A stretch of 21,497 nt of DNA. Origin: Alphaproteobacteria bacterium MarineAlpha3_Bin3. Lineage in GTDB: Bacteria > Pseudomonadota > Alphaproteobacteria > Rhodospirillales > Casp-alpha2. Shown piece after piece: positions 14,476 through 21,474 of the stretch. The stretch's first letter is position 1. Every line of letters starts with the position of its first letter. Below the pieces are notes generated by a model. It had not been told where the DNA came from. It saw only the letters and a program-made list of their open reading frames with translations, and made no database searches. Both the position numbers and the translations under genes were made by a program. The DNA is taken from assembly GCA_002938075.1 (NCBI GenBank), contig PTLK01000010.1, positions 1 through 21,497 of the forward strand, in the 5' to 3' direction.

Positions 14476-14489
14476 AGGAGGACATCATT
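14476..14489 (+). promoter_or_regulatory. Shine-Dalgarno and apparent ATT start of ruvC
   Basis: AGGAGG (14476-14481) is followed after 5 nt by ATT (14487-14489), which reads straight into RLIGIDPGLRHTGWG, the RuvC N-terminus. No ATG, GTG or TTG exists in frame at this position. The spacing is ideal, so ATT is the likely initiation codon. ATT is known as a start in E. coli infC. Confidence 0.7.
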
Positions 14490-15002
14490 CGACTGATCGG
14501 CATTGACCCGGGGCTCCGCCATACCGGTTGGGGTGTGATCGAGGCCAGCGGCAACCGCCTCGGCCATGTCGCTGACGGCGTCATCAAGACGGATTCGAAA
14601 TTGCCATTGGCCGACCGGCTGGTGCAGTTGCAGACCGGCCTGACGGAAATCATCGAACGGTTCCATCCTCTTGAGGCCGCGGTCGAGGAGACCTTCGTCA
14701 ACAAGAACGCCGCCTCGGCGTTGAAACTGGGCCAGGCCCGGGGGATTGCACTTGTGGTGCCGGCAACCGCCGGGCTTAGCGTCGCCGAATATTCGCCCAA
14801 CCTGATCAAGAAAACGGTCGTCGGCGCCGGGCACGCGGCCAAGCAACAGGTACAGATGATGGTCAAGACCCTGTTGCCTGGATCGACGATCGAGACCGTC
14901 GACGCGGCCGACGCGCTGGCGGTCGCCATCTGCCATGCCCATCACCGCTCAAGCCCCCAGGCGGCGGCTTTACTGGCGCTGGCGGCAGAGGCGGCGCCAT
15001 GA
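14487..15002 (+). CDS. ruvC: Holliday-junction endonuclease RuvC, apparent ATT start
   Basis: Read from ATT at 14487 the product has 171 residues and a complete RuvC: Asp7 in LIGIDPG, Glu67 in AVEETFVNKNAASALKLGQARG, and Asp139/Asp142 in DAADALAVAI, the four catalytic acidic positions. A start at the first conventional codon (GTG 14535) would remove Asp7 and the first beta-strand and should be inactive, so that start is unlikely. RuvC cuts Holliday junctions brought by RuvAB. The gene overlaps ruvA by 4 bp (ATGA) and starts 28 bp after yebC. A short open frame (14464-14496) overlaps its start in another frame. The ATT could also be a sequencing error for ATG. Confidence 0.92.
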   Translation: MRLIGIDPGLRHTGWGVIEASGNRLGHVADGVIKTDSKLPLADRLVQLQTGLTEIIERFHPLEAAVEETFVNKNAASALKLGQARGIALVVPATAGLSVAEYSPNLIKKTVVGAGHAAKQQVQMMVKTLLPGSTIETVDAADALAVAICHAHHRSSPQAAALLALAAEAAP

Positions 15003-15628
15003 TCGCCAAGCTCAAGGGCCTGATCGACAGCCTCGGCGAGGACTGGGCCGTCATCGACGTCGGCGGCGTCGGGTACCTGGTGTTCTGTTCCGGCCGCACG
15101 CTCCGCCGCCTCGGCGCCGGCGAGGCGGCGGAGGTGATGGTCGAAACCCATGTCCGCGAGGACCACATCCACCTCTATGGCTTCATCGATGCCGTCGAGC
15201 GCGACTGGTTCCGTCTTCTGACAACCGTCCAGGGCGTCGGCGCCAAGGTGGCGCTCGGCCTGTTGACGGTGTTGTCGTCGGACGAGCTGGTGCAAGCGAT
15301 TGCCGCCGCCGACAAGGCGGTCATCACCCAGGCCCCCGGCGTCGGCCCGAAGCTGGCGGCCCGTATCCTCAACGAATTGAAGGACAAGGTCGGAACCATT
15401 GCCCTGGCCGTGGCGCCGGGCGGTCAACCGGCGGCCGGGCTAGGGGAGCCAGGGGGGGCGGTGTCGGATGCCGCATCGGCCCTGGTCAATCTCGGCTACC
15501 AGCCGTCCCAGGCGCTGAGCGCCGTCAGCCGCGCCGCCGGCCGGCTCGGCGAGGATGCCGATGTCGAGGCCCTGATCCGAGGTGGCCTGAGCGAAATGGC
15601 CCCCGTCGATGCCAGAGGGAGCGTTTAA
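14999..15628 (+). CDS. ruvA: Holliday-junction branch-migration protein RuvA
   Basis: The 209-residue product has the N-terminal OB fold (MIAKLKGLIDSL..., DVGGVGYLVF), then two helix-hairpin-helix DNA-binding motifs (VQGVGAKVALGLL about 77-89, and APGVGPKLAARIL about 112-124), a Pro/Gly-rich flexible linker (about 138-155), and a C-terminal domain (about 156-209) that binds RuvB. RuvA tetramers grip the four-way junction and load RuvB. It overlaps ruvC by 4 bp. Its last codons lie in a 20-bp segment that is duplicated directly before ruvB. Length and domains are normal. Confidence 0.96.
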   Translation: MIAKLKGLIDSLGEDWAVIDVGGVGYLVFCSGRTLRRLGAGEAAEVMVETHVREDHIHLYGFIDAVERDWFRLLTTVQGVGAKVALGLLTVLSSDELVQAIAAADKAVITQAPGVGPKLAARILNELKDKVGTIALAVAPGGQPAAGLGEPGGAVSDAASALVNLGYQPSQALSAVSRAAGRLGEDADVEALIRGGLSEMAPVDARGSV

Positions 15629-15650
15629 ATGCCAGAGGGAGCGTTTAAAT
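15609..15650 (+). repeat. Perfect 20-bp tandem duplication at the ruvA-ruvB junction
   Basis: The 20 bases at 15609-15628 are repeated exactly at 15629-15648, and two more bases continue the match. The unit holds the end of ruvA with its TAA, a Shine-Dalgarno-like GAGGGAG, and an ATG at its start. The second copy adds a seven-codon open frame (15629-15652, MPEGAFK then TGA) whose stop overlaps the ruvB ATG. Confidence 0.95.
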
Positions 15651-16707
15651 GAGTGACGGCAACCGCATGGTCGCGGCTGCCGAAGCGGTCGAGGACAAAA
15701 ACGAAGACGGAGCCGAAATCGGGCTGCGCCCGCAACGGCTCGACGATTTCATCGGCCAGGAACAGTTATGCGGCAACCTGTCGGTCTTCGTCGCCGCCGC
15801 CGCCAAGCGCGGCGAAGCCATGGACCATGTGCTTTTTCACGGGCCGCCCGGGCTCGGCAAGACGACCCTGGCGCAGATCGTCGCCCATGAACTCCGGGTC
15901 GACTTCCGCTCCACGTCGGGGCCGGTGGTCGCTAAGGCCGGCGACCTGGCGGCCATCCTCACCAATCTGCAGCCCCGGGACGTATTGTTCATCGATGAAA
16001 TCCACCGCCTCAACCCGGTGGTCGAGGAAATCCTCTATCCGGCGATGGAGGACTTTCAGCTCGACCTGATCATCGGCGAAGGACCGGCGGCGCGCTCGGT
16101 GCGCATCGACCTGCCGCCGTTCACCCTGATCGGGGCGACGACGCGTTCGGGCCTGATTACGTCGCCCTTGCGCGAACGGTTCGGTATTCCCATGCGGGTG
16201 TCGTTCTATTCGGACCAGGAACTGGAGCAGATCGTCGTCCGCGGCGCCGGGTTGCTGAACATGAACCTGACGGTCGACGGGGCCCAGGAAATCGCCCGCC
16301 GGTCCAGGGGAACGCCCCGGGTCGCCGGGCGCCTGCTGAGAAGGGTTCGCGATTTCGCCGACCTGGACGGCGGCGGCAAGATCGACGCCAAGGCCGCCGA
16401 TCGGGCGCTCAACCGGCTGGAGGTGGACGGGCGTGGCCTGGATGCCATGGATCGGCGGTATCTCGGTTGCATCGCCGAAAAGTTCGGCGGCGGCCCGGTC
16501 GGCGTCGAGACGCTGGCGGCCGCCCTTTCCGAGGAACGCGACACCATCGAAGAGGTGATCGAACCTTATCTCATTCAGCAGGGGTTTTTGATGCGCACGC
16601 CCCGTGGCCGGGCCTTGGGTCCGGAAGCGTTTCGGCATTTGGGCCTGGCGGAACCGGAAGCCATCTCCCAGTTGGATTTAATCGGCGGAATTGAGGACGA
16701 TGAATAA
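15649..16707 (+). CDS. ruvB: Holliday-junction branch-migration ATPase RuvB
   Basis: The 352-residue product is an AAA+ motor: RPQRLDDFIGQEQL near the N-terminus, Walker A GPPGLGKTT (about 65-73), Walker B VLFIDEIHRL (about 112-121), sensor region GATTRSGL, RGTPRVAGRLLRR, and a C-terminal winged helix (about 270-352). RuvB hexamers pull DNA through the RuvA-junction complex. The N-terminal 20 residues are acidic and poorly conserved, as usual. Start ATG 15649 is preceded by GAGGGAG inside the duplicated 20-bp unit. ybgC starts within its last codons. All motifs appear intact. Confidence 0.97.
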   Translation: MSDGNRMVAAAEAVEDKNEDGAEIGLRPQRLDDFIGQEQLCGNLSVFVAAAAKRGEAMDHVLFHGPPGLGKTTLAQIVAHELRVDFRSTSGPVVAKAGDLAAILTNLQPRDVLFIDEIHRLNPVVEEILYPAMEDFQLDLIIGEGPAARSVRIDLPPFTLIGATTRSGLITSPLRERFGIPMRVSFYSDQELEQIVVRGAGLLNMNLTVDGAQEIARRSRGTPRVAGRLLRRVRDFADLDGGGKIDAKAADRALNRLEVDGRGLDAMDRRYLGCIAEKFGGGPVGVETLAAALSEERDTIEEVIEPYLIQQGFLMRTPRGRALGPEAFRHLGLAEPEAISQLDLIGGIEDDE

Positions 16708-17155
16708 GTCCACCTCAGGTGCCTCCGCAGAGGGAATCCACATCTATCCGGTGCGCGTCTATTACGAGGATACGGATGCCGCCGGCATCGTCTATTACGC
16801 CAACTATCTGAAATACGCCGAACGGGCGCGCACCGAGATGCTTCGAGACCTCGGTACCGAAAACGCTCGGTTGATGAAAACCGAAGGGCTGGCCTTCGCC
16901 GTCCGGCGGTGTGGGGTGGATTTTTTCAAACCGGCCAGGCTCGACGACCTGCTGTCGGTCGAGACCCGATTAATCGACATCGGCGGCGCGTCGGTGGTCG
17001 CCGATCAACGGGTAAAGCGGGACAACGCCGAACTGGTGCGCATGGAACTGAAACTCGCCTGCCTGTCCCTTGACGGCCGGCCAGCCAGGCTGCCGGCGGC
17101 GGTCAAAACCCGGCTCGAGGAATTCCGGGGAAATGTTCATTCGAAAAAACAATAA
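16700..17155 (+). CDS. ybgC: YbgC, Tol-Pal-associated acyl-CoA thioesterase
   Basis: From ATG 16700 the product has 151 residues of the hot-dog fold thioesterase family, with RVYYEDTDAAGIVYYANYLKYAERARTEML (about 19-48) containing the active-site Asp and the LxxLxVET-type strand later. YbgC acts on acyl-CoA/acyl-ACP in the cytoplasm and is encoded at the head of tol-pal clusters in most proteobacteria. The start overlaps the last two codons and stop of ruvB by 8 bp. A TTG at 16691 in the same frame is possible but less likely. It is followed by tolQ after 9 bp. The protein is complete. Confidence 0.94.
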   Translation: MNKSTSGASAEGIHIYPVRVYYEDTDAAGIVYYANYLKYAERARTEMLRDLGTENARLMKTEGLAFAVRRCGVDFFKPARLDDLLSVETRLIDIGGASVVADQRVKRDNAELVRMELKLACLSLDGRPARLPAAVKTRLEEFRGNVHSKKQ

Positions 17156-17164
17156 GGCTGATTG

Positions 17165-17890
17165 ATGGAAAACCAAGTCATTGAAGCGGTGACCCTGGCC
17201 GGCTCGGCCGATAACCTGGATTTTTCTATTTGGGCGCTGTTTCTGCGTGCCGACCCGATCGTCAAATCGGTGATCGTGTTGCTGCTGGTGGCTTCGATAT
17301 GGTGCTGGGCGATCATCATCGACAAGGTCATCGGCCTACGCCGGCTGAGCGCCCTTTCGACCGAATTCGAACAAGCTTTCTGGTCGGGCAATTCCCTTGA
17401 CGACCTTTATGAACGGGTCGCCAGCCAACCCCGAGACCCGATGTCTGCGGTGTTCGTCGCCGCCATGCGCGAATGGCGGCGAACGCCGGCGCGCGGCTCG
17501 GAAGGGGATTCCCGGGTCGGGGTCGCCGACCGCATCGACCGGGTGATGCAGATTACCATGGCCCGTGAAATGCACCGGGCCGAACGGAATATGACTTTTC
17601 TGGCGACCACCGGGTCGACGGCGCCTTTCATCGGGCTTTTCGGCACCGTCTGGGGAATCATGAACAGCTTTCAGTCGATCGCCATTTCCAAGAACACCAG
17701 CCTGGCCGTCGTCGCGCCGGGAATTGCCGAAGCCCTTTTCGCCACCGCGCTTGGCCTCCTGGCCGCCATACCGGCGGTCGTCGCCTACAACAAGCTGACC
17801 AAGGACATGGACCAGTATGCCAGCCGTCTCGACAGTTTCGCCGGCGAATTCTCGGCCATTCTGTCGCGCGAGATGGAAGGGAAAAAGTAG
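17165..17890 (+). CDS. tolQ: TolQ, proton-channel subunit of the Tol-Pal motor
   Basis: From ATG 17165 (AAGG about 8 nt upstream; a TTG one codon earlier is ignored) the product has 241 residues. It has three membrane helices: about 33-53, 144-167 (FLATTGSTAPFIGLFGTVWGIM) and 186-207 (GIAEALFATALGLLAAIPAVVAYN). A large cytoplasmic loop separates the first two. The pore-lining text is the classical TolQ/ExbB signature. TolQ pentamers surround a TolR dimer and use the proton gradient to energise TolA, which acts on Pal at the division site. It lies between ybgC and tolR with short gaps. Confidence 0.96.
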   Translation: MENQVIEAVTLAGSADNLDFSIWALFLRADPIVKSVIVLLLVASIWCWAIIIDKVIGLRRLSALSTEFEQAFWSGNSLDDLYERVASQPRDPMSAVFVAAMREWRRTPARGSEGDSRVGVADRIDRVMQITMAREMHRAERNMTFLATTGSTAPFIGLFGTVWGIMNSFQSIAISKNTSLAVVAPGIAEALFATALGLLAAIPAVVAYNKLTKDMDQYASRLDSFAGEFSAILSREMEGKK

Positions 17891-17896
17891 GGCGTT

Positions 17897-18361
17897 ATGG
17901 CTTTCCAAACGCACAGGTCAAGCGGTAATTCCAGGGGCCGCACCCGCACGCCGCCGATGTCGGAAATCAATGTCACCCCGATGGTCGACGTGATGCTGGT
18001 GCTGTTGATTGTCTTCATGGTGACGGCGCCGCTGCTGACCGTCGGCGTGCAAATCGACCTTCCGAAGACCAAGGCCAAGATTCTCCAGGGTCAGGACGAA
18101 CCGCTGGCCATCACCATCGACGCCCAGGGACAGGTCTATCTTCAGGATACGGAAATCGACATTGAAGGACTTGTCCCCCGGTTGCGCGCCATCACCGACA
18201 ACAATCCCGACGTTCGGATATTCGTGCGCGGCGATGCGTCGGTCAATTACGGCCGGGTCATGGAGGTCATGGGAACCGTCAACGCCGCCGGATACAAGAA
18301 AGTGGCGCTGGTCACCCAGCAACAGAAAAAGCGCCGCCGGAAGAAAAAAAGCCGACGCTAG
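17897..18361 (+). CDS. tolR: TolR, inner-membrane Tol-Pal motor subunit
   Basis: The 154-residue product has a basic cytoplasmic N-terminus, PPMSEINVTPMVDVMLVLLIVFMV with the channel Asp31, and a periplasmic domain (about 55-140) with DLPKTKAK, PLAITIDAQGQVYL and a YGRVMEVMGTVNAAGYKKVALVT helix-strand ending. It starts 6 bp after tolQ. The last residues (about 143-154) are nearly all Lys/Arg (KKRRRKKKSRR), a highly basic periplasmic tail that I do not associate with E. coli TolR. Otherwise length and order are typical for alphaproteobacteria. Confidence 0.95.
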   Translation: MAFQTHRSSGNSRGRTRTPPMSEINVTPMVDVMLVLLIVFMVTAPLLTVGVQIDLPKTKAKILQGQDEPLAITIDAQGQVYLQDTEIDIEGLVPRLRAITDNNPDVRIFVRGDASVNYGRVMEVMGTVNAAGYKKVALVTQQQKKRRRKKKSRR

Positions 18362-18379
18362 ATTTTCCAGGAATTTTCC

Positions 18380-19255
18380 ATGCGTGACGCGTTTGTCTAT
18401 TCGGTCTTGTCTCATGCCGTGATCATGGTGATCGGGTATTTCGGCCTGCCTTATATCCAGCGCGAAGCGGTCTTGACCGATACCCCGATCATGGTCGAAA
18501 TCGTCAATGTGTCCGAATTGACCAACGCCCCGCCGCCGAAGCCGGAAAAGAAACCGCCACCGAAAGCCGAAAAAAAACCGCCGCCGCCTCCGAAAAAGCC
18601 GTCCCAGACGGCGGCTCCGCCGCCGCCCCCGCCGGCCAAGGACCCCGAGGTCGCCGCCTTGCCTGCGGAACCGAAACCGAAGGCCAAGCCAAAACCGAAA
18701 CCGAAACCGGAAGCCAAGCTGAAGCCGAAACCGATACGCAAGCTGGCCAAGGCCAAGCCCCGGCGCAAGCCGAAACCCCCCGACGCCTTTACCTCGGTGT
18801 TGAGGACGGTGGAAAAATTGAAGAACCGCCCGCCGCCGAAGGAAAATAAGAAAGAGGATAAAAAACCCGAAAAGAAAGAGACTTTCGAACAACAGATGGC
18901 GCAGGCGTTGATGTCCCGGACGGCGCGTCACGACCCGTTGCGGAGCTTGGCGATCAGCGAGATCGATCTGGTCCGTCAGCAGATCAGGGAGTGTTGGAGC
19001 CTGCCCGCCGGGGCCAAGGAAGCCGAGAATTTGAGCATCGAAATAAAGATGGCCATGAACCCGGACGGCACCGTGCGCCAGGCCCGCATCCTCGACCAAA
19101 ACCGGCTTCAAAGCGATCCGTTTTTCCGCGCCGCCGCCGAAAGCGCCTTGAGGGCGGTCTTGAATCCGCATTGCAATCCGCTCAAGCTACCGCCGGAAAA
19201 ATATCAACAATGGCAAAACATGATCTTGATTTTCGATCCCAGGGATATGTTCTAG
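18380..19255 (+). CDS. tolA: TolA, periplasm-spanning Tol-Pal protein
   Basis: The 291-residue product has one N-terminal membrane segment (about 4-26), a long Lys/Pro/Glu/Ala-rich middle (about 50-170) and a C-terminal TolA/TonB-like domain (about 195-291: REIRQCW-type opening as IRECWSLPAG, then IEIKMAMNPDGTVRQARIL, FFRAAAESALRAVL, PPEKYQQWQNMILIFDP). The middle contains runs of five and six prolines (67-71, 80-85). TolA links TolQR to Pal and TolB across the periplasm. AGGA lies about 8 nt before the start. Sequence identity in the middle is low, so identification rests on the ends and on position between tolR and tolB. It is shorter than E. coli TolA. Confidence 0.93.
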   Translation: MRDAFVYSVLSHAVIMVIGYFGLPYIQREAVLTDTPIMVEIVNVSELTNAPPPKPEKKPPPKAEKKPPPPPKKPSQTAAPPPPPPAKDPEVAALPAEPKPKAKPKPKPKPEAKLKPKPIRKLAKAKPRRKPKPPDAFTSVLRTVEKLKNRPPPKENKKEDKKPEKKETFEQQMAQALMSRTARHDPLRSLAISEIDLVRQQIRECWSLPAGAKEAENLSIEIKMAMNPDGTVRQARILDQNRLQSDPFFRAAAESALRAVLNPHCNPLKLPPEKYQQWQNMILIFDPRDMF

Positions 19256-19257
19256 TT

Positions 19258-20616
19258 ATGATGGTTTGTGAACGGCTTTTTCACCGCCGCGGTTGGCGAA
19301 TTGTATTGTGCTCACTGGCGTGGTTATGGCTGGTGGCCGCCGCACCGTCGGCCAGGGCCGAACTCAGGATCGATATTACCCAGGGCACGGTCGAACCACT
19401 TCCCATCGCCATCACCGATTTCGTCGGTTCCGCCGCCAACGAAATGCAATATGGACGGGATATCTCGAGAGTCATCGCCGACGACCTTGAACGCTCGGGC
19501 CTGTTCCGCCCCATCGACAAACGGGCCTTCATCCAGACCGCGATTGCACTGCAAACGCTGCCCCGTTTCGGGGATTGGCGGGTGATCAACTCACAGGCCC
19601 TGGTTCAGGGGCGGGCACAGATTGTCGAGGGCGGCCAATTGAGGATCGAGTTCCGGCTTTGGGACGTTTTCGCCGAACAACAGATGGTCGGGCTGGCTTA
19701 CGTTACGGTCAACGAAAACTGGCGCCAGGTCGCCCACATCATCGCCGACGCCGTCTACAAGCGGATTACCGGCGAGGACGGTTATTTCAATACCCGCATC
19801 GTTTACATTTCCGAATCCGGGCCGCAGAACAGGCGCATCAAGCGCTTGGCGATCATGGACCAGGACGGCGAAAACCATAAGTTCCTGACCGAAGGCGACG
19901 CGCTGGTTCTGACGCCCCGGTTTTCACCGACCCTTCAGGAGATCACCTATCTGTCGTTCTACCGCGACCTTCCCCGGGTCTACATTTTCAATATCGACAC
20001 CGGCCGCCAAGAGGTGCTGGGCGATTTTCCGGGCATGACCTTCGCGCCGCGTTTTTCCCCGGACGGCAAGAAGGTGATCATGAGCATGGCCAAGGACGGC
20101 AATTCGGAAATCTACATCATGGATCTCAGGACCCGGGCGGTTAGGCAATTGACCTTTCATTCGGCGATCGACACCTCACCCAGCTATTCCCCGGACTCCC
20201 GCCAGATCGTCTTCAATTCCGACCGCGGCGGCACGCAGCAGCTTTACCTCATGGAATCTTCCGGACGCGGGGTCAGGAGGATCAGCTACGGCAAGGGCCG
20301 TTACGCGACTCCGGTCTGGTCTCCGCGCGGAGATCTGATCGCCTTTACCAAGATACTCGGCGGCCGGTTTTACATCGGCGTCATGCATGTGGACGGAAGC
20401 GGCGAGAGGCTTTTGGCCGAGGATTTCCTCGTCGAGGCGCCGACCTGGGCCCCTAATGGACGGGTGTTGATGTACTTTCGCCAGGAAAGGACGACAAAGG
20501 ATGGCAGGGGCGGGCGATCCCGGCTTTATTCCATCGACCTGACCGGCCATAACGAACGCGAGATTTTGACTCCCATCGATGCTTCCGACCCGGCGTGGTC
20601 GCCGATCATCCGTTAG
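19258..20616 (+). CDS. tolB: TolB, periplasmic beta-propeller of the Tol-Pal system
   Basis: The frame is open far upstream inside tolA, but TolB begins at ATG 19258 (or the adjacent ATG 19261), two bases after the tolA stop. This gives 452 residues with a signal peptide ending SARA|E near residue 34. The N-terminal domain (ELRIDITQGTVEPLPIAITDF..., DLERSGLFRPID, FGDWRVINSQALVQGR) is followed by a six-bladed propeller with blade repeats such as FSPDGKKVIMS, YSPDSRQIVFNSDRGG and WSPRGDLIAF. TolB binds Pal and TolA in the periplasm. The gene ends 168 bp before pal, an unusually wide gap for this cluster. Confidence 0.96.
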   Translation: MMVCERLFHRRGWRIVLCSLAWLWLVAAAPSARAELRIDITQGTVEPLPIAITDFVGSAANEMQYGRDISRVIADDLERSGLFRPIDKRAFIQTAIALQTLPRFGDWRVINSQALVQGRAQIVEGGQLRIEFRLWDVFAEQQMVGLAYVTVNENWRQVAHIIADAVYKRITGEDGYFNTRIVYISESGPQNRRIKRLAIMDQDGENHKFLTEGDALVLTPRFSPTLQEITYLSFYRDLPRVYIFNIDTGRQEVLGDFPGMTFAPRFSPDGKKVIMSMAKDGNSEIYIMDLRTRAVRQLTFHSAIDTSPSYSPDSRQIVFNSDRGGTQQLYLMESSGRGVRRISYGKGRYATPVWSPRGDLIAFTKILGGRFYIGVMHVDGSGERLLAEDFLVEAPTWAPNGRVLMYFRQERTTKDGRGGRSRLYSIDLTGHNEREILTPIDASDPAWSPIIR

Positions 20617-20666
20617 AGGAGTTTTTAAAAATGTATTAAATCCACCGGTTGACAAATAAAGCTTGG

Positions 20667-20719
20667 AATTGGCCATTTTACTCTTTAGTACATGTAATTA
20701 GTGGCCGATTTGGCCAATT
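20667..20719. promoter_or_regulatory. Inverted repeat in the tolB-pal intergenic region
   Basis: AATTGGCCA (20667-20675) and TGGCCAATT (20711-20719) are perfect inverted 9-mers 35 bp apart, with a third TGGCC at 20702-20706. The 168-bp region (20617-20784) is AT-rich and also has a TTGACA at 20649-20654, though no well-spaced -10 follows it. A separate pal promoter with an operator, or an mRNA stem-loop ahead of pal, would both fit. Confidence 0.45.
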
Positions 20720-20784
20720 AGTTTTTGTCCGCGTATTGGCGCGGTGTCTTTGTAATTCACTTTGTCCCGGTGATGGAGAACTCA

Positions 20785-21306
20785 ATGCGTTTTAAGATTT
20801 TGGGCCTAATGGCGGCCGTGGCACTCGTGGCCGCATGTGAAACCGGGCCGGAAGGTGGCGCGGGCGCGGGTGGCGCCGGTGTTGCCGGCGCGAAACCGGT
20901 TGAAACTTTTTCCTCTCCTCTTAGTGTGTCGGTGAAGCCAGGATCCCAGGAAGACTTGGTGGTCAATGTCGGCGACCGCGTTTTCTTTGGCTTCGACAAG
21001 TTCAACCTCAAGGCTGACGCCCGCAAGACCCTGGAGAAACAGGCGGTATGGATGAAGGCCAATCCCTCGGTAACCGTCAACGTCGAAGGTCACGCCGACG
21101 AACGCGGCACCCGTGAGTACAACTTGGCCCTGGGGGAAAGGCGGGCCAATTCCGTTAAGGATTATTTGGCCGCGCTTGGCGTCAATCCGGCGCGCATGAA
21201 GACCATATCCTACGGCAAGGAACGCCCTGTCGCTTCCGGCTCTAACGAGGCGGCCTGGGGGCAAAACCGCCGTGGCGTAACCAAGGTTACCGGGGCCGGC
21301 AGCTAA
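20785..21306 (+). CDS. pal: Peptidoglycan-associated lipoprotein Pal
   Basis: The frame is open from 20725, but the ATG at 20785 (GGAG about 8 nt upstream) gives a lipoprotein signal MRFKILGLMAAVALVAAC with lipobox cysteine at residue 18. The mature 156-residue part has a Gly/Ala-rich linker and an OmpA-like domain: RVFFGFDKFNLKADA, VEGHADERGTREYNLALGERRANSVKDYL and NRRGVTKV. The Asp and Arg that hold the peptidoglycan diaminopimelate are present. Pal is anchored in the outer membrane, binds the cell wall and interacts with TolA/TolB. Its wide upstream gap suggests independent expression. A terminator-like hairpin lies 27 bp after the stop. Confidence 0.95.
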   Translation: MRFKILGLMAAVALVAACETGPEGGAGAGGAGVAGAKPVETFSSPLSVSVKPGSQEDLVVNVGDRVFFGFDKFNLKADARKTLEKQAVWMKANPSVTVNVEGHADERGTREYNLALGERRANSVKDYLAALGVNPARMKTISYGKERPVASGSNEAAWGQNRRGVTKVTGAGS

Positions 21307-21332
21307 CAGCAGCGCCACCACCGGAAAAGTTT

Positions 21333-21386
21333 TGGCGCTTGTCCTGCCGGCGGCAGTCGGGATGGGCAAGCGCCATAATTTTGCCT
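21333..21386 (+). terminator. Terminator-like hairpin after pal
   Basis: TGGCGCTTGTCC (21333-21344) pairs with GGGCAAGCGCCA (21364-21375), twelve pairs with one G-U. An inner CTGCC/GGCAG stem closes the loop, and TAATTTTG follows. AAAAGTT precedes it, so it could work in both directions. It would at least partly uncouple pal from the next gene. Confidence 0.7.
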
Positions 21387-21474
21387 AGAATAGTTCCCAT
21401 CATGTCGCCACGACGGAGCCACAAAGCCCGGGCGCGAGACGGCTTGCGGGTTATTTTTGCATGAGGACCGAAAG

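Noticed and set aside
15766..16638. 290-codon minus-strand frame opposite ruvB
   Set aside because: A shadow of the RuvB codon pattern; the protein is Arg/Gln/Asp-rich with no recognisable domain.
17918..19171. 417-codon open frame opposite tolR/tolA on the minus strand
   Set aside because: Its sequence is dominated by Arg/Phe/Gly repeats that mirror the Lys/Pro codons of tolA; it has no start signal and covers two well-identified genes.
18991..19257. An extended N-terminus for TolB inside tolA
   Set aside because: The extension is tolA read in another frame; a signal peptide begins at the ATG pair 19258/19261.
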